A program made the translations under genes and the position numbers. This document shows, one piece after another, positions 13,527 through 19,003 of a stretch of DNA of 19,003 bases. The stretch lies in assembly GCA_046726275.1 (NCBI GenBank), contig JBKPAF010000023.1, positions 1-19,003 on the forward strand, read 5' to 3'. This stretch comes from DASXTW01 sp046726275. Its GTDB lineage: Bacteria > Actinomycetota > UBA4738. Position 1 is the first letter of the stretch. Every line of letters starts with the position of its first letter. The notes under the pieces are model-generated. The model worked only from the letters and a program-made list of their open reading frames with translations, was not told where the DNA came from and ran no database searches.

Positions 13527-14735
13527 GTGGGGGGATTCACGCGCGAAGCACTGGCGGGGCGGGCCGGAGTCGACAACGGTTACGTGGATAGGCTGGTCGG
13601 ACTCGGCATCCTCGTCGCCCCCCAGCCTGGCTCGCTGTTCTCTGAAGGCGACGTTCGCAGAGTGCGCTTGATTCAGGGCCTCGAGGAAGGGGGCCTGCCG
13701 CTCGACGGGATCGGCGCCGCCGTGCGAAACGGGGATCTGTCCTTCGCGTTCTTGGACCTCCCCAGCTGGGACTGGTATGGCGGGTTCGGGAGGAAGACTT
13801 ATCAGGAACTCAGCGTCGAGAGCGGCCTGGGCCTGGAGCTGCTGCAGGTCATTCGGGAGTCGATGGGGTTTGCTCGTCCGGAGCCGGAGGATCCTGTGCA
13901 CGAGGACGTGCTCGACCTCATCCCGGTGGCGAAAATTGCCGTCGAGGCCGGGGCAGACCCCGCGGCCTTCGAGCGACTGATGCGCGTGTGGGGCGAGAGC
14001 ATGCGTCGCATCACCGAGGCAGCGTCGACCTTCTACCACGCTCAGATCGAGGTCCCACTCCTTCGGTCGGGGATGAGCGAAGCCCAGGTGATGCTTGCCG
14101 CCAATGAAGCCGTCGCTGCGGGCATCGCCTACATCGACCAAGCGCTCATCTCGATCTACCACGGCCACTCGGAGCACACCTGGATGGGGAACGTGGTCGA
14201 AGCGGTGGAGACCACCCTGGAGAAGGCTGGCCTGCACCATTCGGTGGATGAACCACCGGCCATGTGCTTCCTCGACCTCTCCGGCTATACGCGCCTGACC
14301 GAGGAGTTGGGAGACGAGGCCGCTGCGGACATGGCGGCGACCCTTGGCGCACTGGTCCAGCGGTCCGCGAATGATTCTGGGGGCCGCGCGGTCAAGTGGT
14401 TGGGTGATGGAGTGATGCTCTACTTCACCGACCCCGACGGAGCCGTGGTCTCAGCGCTGGAATTGGCCGATGGCGTGCCCGCCGCGGGCCTTCCGCCGGC
14501 CCACACGGGCGTCGACGCTGGCCCCGTGATCTTCCAGGATGGCGACTATTTCGGCCGGACGGTCAATACCGCCGCCAGGATCGCCTCTCATGCAGGGCCT
14601 GGCCAGGTGTTGGTCAGTGACAGCGTCGTGCGGTCCTCACAGAACCCGGCGCTACGATTCGTGGACATCGGACTCGTCGAGTTGAAGGGCCTGCCGCACC
14701 CCATCCGACTGCATCGGGCCAGCCGCAGTACCTGA
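13527..14735 (+). CDS. Class III adenylate/guanylate cyclase with MerR-like N-terminus
   Basis: A 402-residue protein starting at GTG 13527, divergent from the repeat-peptide operon. Residues about 2-70 look like a MerR-type winged helix (TREALAGRAGVDNGYVDRLV, LFSEGDVRRVRLIQGLEEGG). Residues 75-240 are helical and could be a sensor or dimerisation region. The catalytic domain spans about 245-400. Metal-binding aspartates are D250 (FLDLSGYTRL) and D294 (WLGDGVMLYF), K290 lies at the purine-recognition position, and N347 and R351 in NTAARI are the transition-state residues. All key residues are present, so it should be active in making a cyclic nucleotide; K290 favours ATP but does not prove it. 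No membrane segment is seen, so it is soluble. Confidence 0.9.
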   Translation: MGGFTREALAGRAGVDNGYVDRLVGLGILVAPQPGSLFSEGDVRRVRLIQGLEEGGLPLDGIGAAVRNGDLSFAFLDLPSWDWYGGFGRKTYQELSVESGLGLELLQVIRESMGFARPEPEDPVHEDVLDLIPVAKIAVEAGADPAAFERLMRVWGESMRRITEAASTFYHAQIEVPLLRSGMSEAQVMLAANEAVAAGIAYIDQALISIYHGHSEHTWMGNVVEAVETTLEKAGLHHSVDEPPAMCFLDLSGYTRLTEELGDEAAADMAATLGALVQRSANDSGGRAVKWLGDGVMLYFTDPDGAVVSALELADGVPAAGLPPAHTGVDAGPVIFQDGDYFGRTVNTAARIASHAGPGQVLVSDSVVRSSQNPALRFVDIGLVELKGLPHPIRLHRASRST

Positions 14736-14853
14736 ACGCATCGACTGGCGGCAACTCCGCCCGCGGGTTCCTCTTCGGCGGATGGACTCGAACCATCCAC
14801 TGGCGCGAACCGCATCATGATCTCTCCGAGGCTCTCCGCGAGTGAGGCTGAGG

Positions 14854-14881
14854 CGAGGGGGCCGCCTGCAACGGCCCCTCG
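14854..14881. terminator. GC-rich hairpin after the cyclase gene
   Basis: CGAGGGGGCCG and CGGCCCCTCG pair over 10 base pairs with one bulged G and a 7-base loop. It lies 118 bases after the cyclase stop, between that gene and minus-strand remnants. No T-run follows on either strand, so it would be a U-less, possibly two-way terminator. Confidence 0.45.
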
Positions 14882-14911
14882 TCCTGTCGGCGGTCAAGCT
14901 ATGAACGCGAA

Positions 14912-15044
14912 TCAGCCGGTGAGCTTGGTCACGGTGTCGCTCGCGAAGTTCGCGACCCAGATGCTGGTGCCGTCGAAGGCCACGCCGGGTGGGGACGTCG
15001 CCGACGGGGAAAGTGCCCAGGATCGCGACCACGCCGAAACTCAT
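14912..15044 (-). pseudogene. Beta-propeller (YVTN/NHL-like) C-terminal remnant, frameshifted
   Basis: Reading leftward, GVVAILGTFPVGDV appears in one frame, and PPGVAFDGTSIWVANFASDT then VTKLTG and a stop at 14912 in another. Together they form the last blades of a YVTN/NHL-type propeller, where FDG..IWVAN is the hallmark. One extra C in the CCCC run at 14991-14994 accounts for the shift. Only about 40 residues remain, with no upstream part of the gene, so this is a decayed fragment and not just a frameshift. Confidence 0.5.
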
Positions 15045-15059
15045 CGCTCCGAGGCGGAA

Positions 15060-15200
15060 TCACTCTGGGGGCGATTGCAAGGGCAGCCCGAGATGGCGGT
15101 GCACCTCAGGGTCGAGGAAGCTGGCGATCCAGTCGATCCGACCTGCGCGGAACGCCTGGACCGTAGTGATCCCCACCACCAGATGGACTCGTCCGGGGGA
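15060..15200 (-). pseudogene. SnoaL/NTF2-like C-terminal remnant
   Basis: A 46-codon stretch between stop codons reads GITTVQAFRAGRIDWIASFL then DPEVHRHLGL. This matches the final beta-strands of SnoaL-like/NTF2-fold proteins, where VxxFRDGRI is followed by a Trp or Arg strand and D-P-E. There is no start codon of its own and the first 80-100 residues expected are not found upstream in any frame. It is best read as a broken gene. The assignment relies on a short match. Confidence 0.4.
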
Positions 15201-15271
15201 TCAAGCAGGCGACCGTCTCTTCCCAGTGGATCGGCTCTGTTGCGTCACGTTCGTGCAGGACGTTCGTCGAC

Positions 15272-16663
15272 CTACATTGGTGGAGGCTGGAAGCCCCCGG
15301 CCACCTCGGCGAGCAGCTCGGCGAACGTGATCGCGGTGTCGTCCTCGAAGAGCGGTCCGATGATCTGCATACCGACCGGGAGGCCGCCTGCCGTCAGGCC
15401 CACCGGTGCGACCGCCGCGGGCAGGCCGGGCAGCGAAGCGTGCGTTATCCAGAACGGCTGATCCCGGTAGGGCCGCTCCCCTTCCGGGGTTGCGATGGTG
15501 CGCTCGTCGAACGGACGGGCGTCGTGCGGGAACGCCGCGGTGAAGTTCGTCGGGCACAGGAAGACGTCGACATCCTCGAAGTACCGCGACCAGGCCGCTC
15601 GGGCGGCCATGCGCCGAGCCTCTTGGTCGACGAATTCGGACATGGCGGGCAGCCCTTCCTCGGGCTGAAGATAGGCGAAGAACATCCCCACATGGAACCC
15701 GAATGACTCCGCGCTCCGCGCCGGGTCGATGCCCTCGGGCCATCCCCTAGTGACTTTCGCGCCAGTCCGAACGATCGCGTCTACGGCGTTCGACAGGGAT
15801 GTGCCGACCTCGCCCGAGACGGGCGCCTGGTCGTGGTCCAGGACGACGCCGACCCGAAAGTCCCGTAGTTGGGCGCGCCGGGGCGGGGCCAACGTCCACG
15901 TGTAGGCGTGAGACGCTGGTGCCTCAGGTCCCGCGGTGATGCTCAGCGCGATCCGCAGGTCGGCCGCCGACCGAGCAAGTGGCCCGATCGCCGACATGTA
16001 CGTCATCTCGCTCGGTCCCGCAGGAGGACCGGGGATCTGGAACCCGGTGAGCGGGACGATCCCCGCGCTCGGCTTCAGCCCGTACACGCCGCAGAAGCTG
16101 GCGGGGATGCGGATGGATCCAACCAGGTCCGACCCGTACTCCAGGAAGGTCATTCCTGCGGCCAGGGCCGCCGCTCCCCCGCCAGTGGAGCCGCCGGGGG
16201 TCCGGCGGGTGTCCCACGGGTTGTTGGTGACCCCATACAGCTCGTTGGCCGTCTGGCCGAAGTCGGCCAGCATGAAGGCCACGTTGGTCTTGCCTAGGAT
16301 GATCGCGCCCGCCTGCTTAAGACGCCGCACCACGGTGGCGTCCCGATCGGCCACGTAGTCCCTGAACTCTGGGTTGCCCCACGTGGTGTGTAGCCCGGCG
16401 ACGTCGAATGTGTCCTTGATCGTCATCGGCACTCCGTGCAGAGGCCCTTGCTCACCGGAGCGAATGAGGGCTTCATCCGCGGTGGCCGCTTCCTTCAAGG
16501 CAGCGTCGCGCCGGAGCTCGACCACGGCGTTCACAGCCGGGTTGACGGCATCGATCCGGCTCAAGAGAGCTTTTGTGAGCACGTGCGAGCTGATCTCCCG
16601 TCGGCCGATCATGTCGGCCACATCAGCTGCCGATCCAATGAGCAATTGCTCAGACACGATCAC
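15272..16663 (-). CDS. Amidase-signature family hydrolase
   Basis: A 463-residue amidase hydrolysing a carbon-nitrogen amide bond in an unknown substrate. Start is GTG 16663 (GTG 16657 is a close alternative). The Ser-cisSer-Lys triad can be placed: K83 in GVPMTIKDTFD, S159 in RTPGGSTGGGAAALAAG, and S183 in YGSDLVGSIRIPASFCGVYG. The 24-residue spacing between the two serines is the family norm. Two positions differ from the common signature: GGST where GGSS is usual, and DLVGS where D-x-GGS is usual; both keep the reactive serines. The C-terminal part has the expected LPVGMQIIGP strand. It follows the FAD oxidase gene by 59 bases on the same strand and is probably co-transcribed. It is not a GatA, since no gatB/gatC is near. 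Confidence 0.9.
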   Translation of the reverse strand: MIVSEQLLIGSAADVADMIGRREISSHVLTKALLSRIDAVNPAVNAVVELRRDAALKEAATADEALIRSGEQGPLHGVPMTIKDTFDVAGLHTTWGNPEFRDYVADRDATVVRRLKQAGAIILGKTNVAFMLADFGQTANELYGVTNNPWDTRRTPGGSTGGGAAALAAGMTFLEYGSDLVGSIRIPASFCGVYGLKPSAGIVPLTGFQIPGPPAGPSEMTYMSAIGPLARSAADLRIALSITAGPEAPASHAYTWTLAPPRRAQLRDFRVGVVLDHDQAPVSGEVGTSLSNAVDAIVRTGAKVTRGWPEGIDPARSAESFGFHVGMFFAYLQPEEGLPAMSEFVDQEARRMAARAAWSRYFEDVDVFLCPTNFTAAFPHDARPFDERTIATPEGERPYRDQPFWITHASLPGLPAAVAPVGLTAGGLPVGMQIIGPLFEDDTAITFAELLAEVAGGFQPPPM

Positions 16664-16722
16664 TTCTCAACCCTGTTCCACTCCCCTTTTGCGCTCGGGT
16701 CAGTGAACGGGTGGTACATCCG

Positions 16723-18090
16723 CTAGGCCTGCGTGGGCACGATGTTCGCGTTCCGATGGAGGGTGTTGAGTGGATCCCATCGAGCCTTCAGAGTGGCGAG
16801 CCGCTCTAGCTTCCTCGGCCCGTAGACCTCGCTGACGCGCTCGTCCGCGTCTTGACCCAGGTCGTTCACGTACACCGCAGAACGCGCAAACGGCACGAGC
16901 GCCTCCCAGCTTGCACGCGTGAGCGAGATGTTCATCCCGTCTTCGGCCGGATCGTCCCACGTCGCGGCTGGAAGCAGGTCGAAAAGCGCTCCTCGACTCG
17001 AGTACGCCGTGTCGTCCTCTCCTATCTGCGAGATCGCGCCTCCAAGGGAGAAGAGTTCGATGCCGCAGCCACCCTGAAGCGCCCGTCCCCGCTCCAGGAA
17101 CGCGTCGAGGAACGCGTCGGACAGGTCCCACATGAGCGACCCCTTCCAGTAGTGGCGCCTGCCGGGCCCCGACGCCTCGCCCGTGGCCGACTGCAGCTCC
17201 GGATAGGTCGTCAGCTCGACCTGCTCCGCGGTCGACCGCGCCGCGCGTCGCAGGGGTACGCCCAGCCGCCTCCCCTCGTCGAGGTCGCTGCCGACGTAGG
17301 CGTACCAGACGTACAGGTCGTGATCGTCTGCTTCGTCGCTCAGCCGACCGGCTCCCCTCCCCGCGGACACGCCAATCAGGCTGCAGAGTTCCGGCGGAGC
17401 CGATGCCATGACGTCCCGGTAGGCGTCGAGCACGGTGGGACCATCTCTCGCTCCGTACCGAAGCTGCACCGACAGGACCGGGCCGATGGGGTGCAACCGT
17501 AACTCGAACTCGGTGACGATGCCGAAGTTGCCGCCGCCGCCCCGGATCCCCCAGAAGAGGTCGGCGTTCTCCTCATCCGATGCCCTGACAATCTCATCGC
17601 TCGCCGTGATGACCTCCGCGGAGACGAGGTTGTCGCATGCGAGGCCATGCAGCCTGGCCAGCCATCCGAACCCGCCGCCCAGAGTGAGCCCTCCGACCCC
17701 GGTGTGATGGACCATCCCGCCGGTCGTGGCCAGGCCGTGCTCGTGCGTGGCCCGGTCAAGGTCGCGGAGCAGGGCGCCCCCCTGGGCACGAGCCCGCCGG
17801 GCATCGGGGTCGACGGTGACCCGATTCATCGGTTGCAGGTCGATCATCAACCCCCCGTCGGTGGACGATTGACCCGCGACGCTATGGCCTCCCCCGCGCA
17901 CCGCGATTTCGAGGCCCTCGTTCCTCGCATGCGATATGGCGGCTGTAACGTCAGTGAGGGAGCGGCAGCGAGCGATGAGTGCCGGACGCCGGTCGACCAT
18001 GGCGTTCCACAGCCGCCGTCGATTGTCGTAGCCGGGATCGCCTGGCCCAAGGATCTCTCCGGTGAAGCCATCGATCGCCGATCGACTCAT
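16723..18090 (-). CDS. FAD-linked oxidase, berberine-bridge-enzyme type
   Basis: A flavoprotein of about 455 residues. A GAGGAGGA ribosome site lies 8 bases before ATG 18090; GTG 18093, one codon earlier, is also possible. The PCMH-type FAD domain shows IAVRGGGHSVAGQSS, in which the His (H70, counting from GTG 18093) would be the covalent 8-alpha attachment site, then TGVGGLTLGGGFGWLARLHG and GIRGGGGNFGIVTEFELRLH. The Cys used for a second covalent bond in bicovalent members is absent from MVHHTGVGG, so single attachment is expected. The C-terminus ends with the BBE motif YGPRKLERLATLKARWDPLN then RNANI. The substrate is unknown; sugars and many natural-product intermediates are used by relatives. 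The amidase gene downstream is probably in the same operon. Confidence 0.92.
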   Translation of the reverse strand: MSRSAIDGFTGEILGPGDPGYDNRRRLWNAMVDRRPALIARCRSLTDVTAAISHARNEGLEIAVRGGGHSVAGQSSTDGGLMIDLQPMNRVTVDPDARRARAQGGALLRDLDRATHEHGLATTGGMVHHTGVGGLTLGGGFGWLARLHGLACDNLVSAEVITASDEIVRASDEENADLFWGIRGGGGNFGIVTEFELRLHPIGPVLSVQLRYGARDGPTVLDAYRDVMASAPPELCSLIGVSAGRGAGRLSDEADDHDLYVWYAYVGSDLDEGRRLGVPLRRAARSTAEQVELTTYPELQSATGEASGPGRRHYWKGSLMWDLSDAFLDAFLERGRALQGGCGIELFSLGGAISQIGEDDTAYSSRGALFDLLPAATWDDPAEDGMNISLTRASWEALVPFARSAVYVNDLGQDADERVSEVYGPRKLERLATLKARWDPLNTLHRNANIVPTQA

Positions 18091-18124
18091 CACCCGGTCC
18101 TCCTCATTCGACGAACACCCGCGT

Positions 18125-18337
18125 TCACGATTCCTTCGTCAATGTGATGTCCGTCCAGGGTTGCCACCCGGAATCGGCGACCAGCCGTTCCCAGTGCCCG
18201 GAGATGATCCCGCCGTCGGCGCTGAACGAGCCTCGGAAGCGCGTGGACTCGCTCCGCATCTCCCCAGACAAGGCAGGGTTCCTCGGCCCTTCTCTAGTCC
18301 ATCCCTCCGTGTGCCAGCCGCCGACAAGTACGGCCAA
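18125..18337 (-). pseudogene. Internally deleted DUF1579-like gene
   Basis: The frame reads LVGGWHTEGWTREGP, which resembles the opening of DUF1579-like proteins (LVGTW..EG). It then passes directly into SESTRFRGSFSADGGIISGH and WQPWTDITLTK, which resembles their last third. About 70-80 residues usually between these parts are missing, and the join near 18258-18300 keeps the frame. Initiation would need a TTG at 18337. It ends 31 bases before the FAD oxidase start, so what is left may be transcribed with it. Reading it as a deletion remnant rather than a natural mini-protein is an inference. Confidence 0.45.
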
Positions 18338-18433
18338 CCCCTTCTGTTCGCCCGTTTGGTATCTGGGTCATTCCATAACTCCCCGCTCAAAGGGCAGTCC
18401 CATATGTTCCACGCGAAACTTCCCCCGCCCACA

Positions 18434-18589
18434 TTAGTCCTGATTGAGGTGGATCTCGTTGCCGTAGAGGTCCTTCATTAGGATGCCGGTGCCGTAGGGA
18501 CGACCTCGGGTGCCATCATCATGGGCCGCCGGGTGTTCGATCTGAGCGTCCGACCGCCTACCGGCGGGGAGCGGGTTGAGGAGTTGGCC
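18434..18589 (-). pseudogene. VOC/glyoxalase-family C-terminal remnant
   Basis: The last residues before the TAA at 18434 are YGTGILMKDLYGNEIHLNQD, the typical ending of glyoxalase/bleomycin-resistance (VOC) proteins, where DPDGNEI carries a metal-ligand Glu. The frame is open back to the stop of the DUF1801 gene, giving some 51 codons, but has no start codon or ribosome site, and the first VOC module is absent. Only the last 20-25 residues match clearly; the earlier ones may come from another gene, because the opposite strand there has its own signal. Confidence 0.45.
18494..18545 (+). pseudogene. Possible DHFR/RibD-like fragment
   Basis: Read on the plus strand, GTTSGAIIMGRRVFDL resembles the strand-turn AGAVVMGRRTFD of RibD/YwjB-type dihydrofolate-reductase-like proteins. 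It is about 17 residues, has no start and loses similarity at once afterwards. It abuts the VOC ending on the opposite strand, so the area may be a patchwork of two gene scraps. Chance similarity is possible. Confidence 0.25.
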
Positions 18590-19003
18590 TCAGCTCACGG
18601 CTTTCGTCACGAGCGCGGCGATCCGTGCCTCGTCGGCGGCGGTCAACTTCGTGAGCGCCCACGATGTCGGCCACATGTTGCCTTCGTCGAGGTTCGCCGT
18701 GTCGTTGAAGCCGAACGTCGCGTACCTCGCCTTGAATTTTTCCGCGCTTTGGAAGAAGCAGACGACCTTGCCGTCCTTGTTGGCATACGCGGGCATCCCG
18801 TACCAGGTCTTCGGCGAGAGGTCCGGCGCGCTGGCCTTGATGATGGCATGGAGCCGTTTGGCCATGGCGCGATCCGGTTCCGGCATCGCGGCGATCGCCG
18901 CCAGCGCGGCCCTTTCGTCATTCGCGCCGCGCGCTTCCGCCTTCAGTTCTTGGGCGTACGCCTTCGCCGCGGCTCGTTCCTCGGCGGTCCATCCCTTGGA
19001 CGT
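18590..19003 (-). CDS. DUF1801 (YdhG-like) protein, 5' end outside window
   Basis: The frame is open to the right edge of the window, so the internal ATG at 18886 is not the true start; 137 residues are visible. The N-terminal part reads GWTAEERAAAKAYAQELKAE, then MPEPDRAMAKRLHAIIKASA. The core contains LSPKTWYGMPAYANKDGKVV and CFFQSAEKFKARYATFGFND, typical of DUF1801 proteins of the YdhG/iron-chaperone-like fold. Only a few N-terminal residues should be missing. The fold is a small alpha/beta domain related to frataxin-like chaperones; the biochemical role is not established. It stands alone, with remnants downstream. Confidence 0.85.
   Translation of the reverse strand, partial: TSKGWTAEERAAAKAYAQELKAEARGANDERAALAAIAAMPEPDRAMAKRLHAIIKASAPDLSPKTWYGMPAYANKDGKVVCFFQSAEKFKARYATFGFNDTANLDEGNMWPTSWALTKLTAADEARIAALVTKAVS

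Noticed and set aside
13015..13671. Plus-strand frame with Val-Ser-Ala repeats through the tandem array
   Set aside because: The repeat has no stop in several frames; only the minus strand has a strong Shine-Dalgarno and a downstream operon. The plus frame also runs into the cyclase gene in another register.

Overview
The window is GC-rich, has many GTG starts and a few TTG starts, carries tightly overlapping same-strand genes and has AGGAGG-type ribosome sites. It looks like an actinobacterial chromosome, possibly from a deep-branching or uncultured lineage. That is an inference from composition and gene families, because there is no rRNA or other marker gene. Most functional calls are recognition of family motifs by eye.

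Region 1 (1-4992, minus strand) is one compact operon running leftward out of the window. In transcription order it holds a secondary-structure-rich protein of unknown function, an Ig-like beta-sandwich protein, a 17-cysteine protein, a trans-polyprenyl diphosphate synthase, a protein with a helical N-terminus, an Ig-like middle and a histone-H1-like Lys/Arg/Ala tail, two small unknown proteins, and a lipocalin-fold hydratase-like (CrtC/AttH-type) gene cut by the window edge. Neighbours overlap or lie within about 10 bases. The mix suggests an isoprenoid made and handled on a protein assembly or inclusion that is not a known system to me.

Region 2 (5000-7800, plus strand) has a frameshifted YjbQ/UPF0047 gene and an intact zinc metallopeptidase with three N-terminal repeats and a C-terminal lamin-tail domain. 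It also has a clean 3' half of a selenocysteine tRNA (UCA) whose 5' half is missing, which may be an attachment-site scar.

Region 3 (7792-10940, plus) holds a TPR-LuxR regulator with a possible leaderless promoter, a winged-helix SAM methyltransferase and a broken OsmC-like gene.

Region 4 (10893-13348, minus) is a three-gene operon: a 113-residue Asp/Thr repeat peptide with a very strong ribosome site, a JmjC/cupin_4 2-oxoglutarate oxygenase and a sucrase/ferredoxin-like thioredoxin-fold protein. It reads like a precursor peptide with its own hydroxylase and redox partner, and is the best candidate here for an undescribed peptide-modification system.

Region 5 (13513-14881, plus) is a class III nucleotide cyclase with a MerR-like N-terminus, followed by a strong hairpin. 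Region 6 (14912-19003, minus) has an FAD-linked BBE-type oxidase followed by an amidase, then a DUF1801 gene cut by the right edge. Around them lie several short gene remnants (beta-propeller, SnoaL-like, DUF1579-like, VOC and possibly DHFR-like). The window therefore mixes intact accessory operons with decaying genes.
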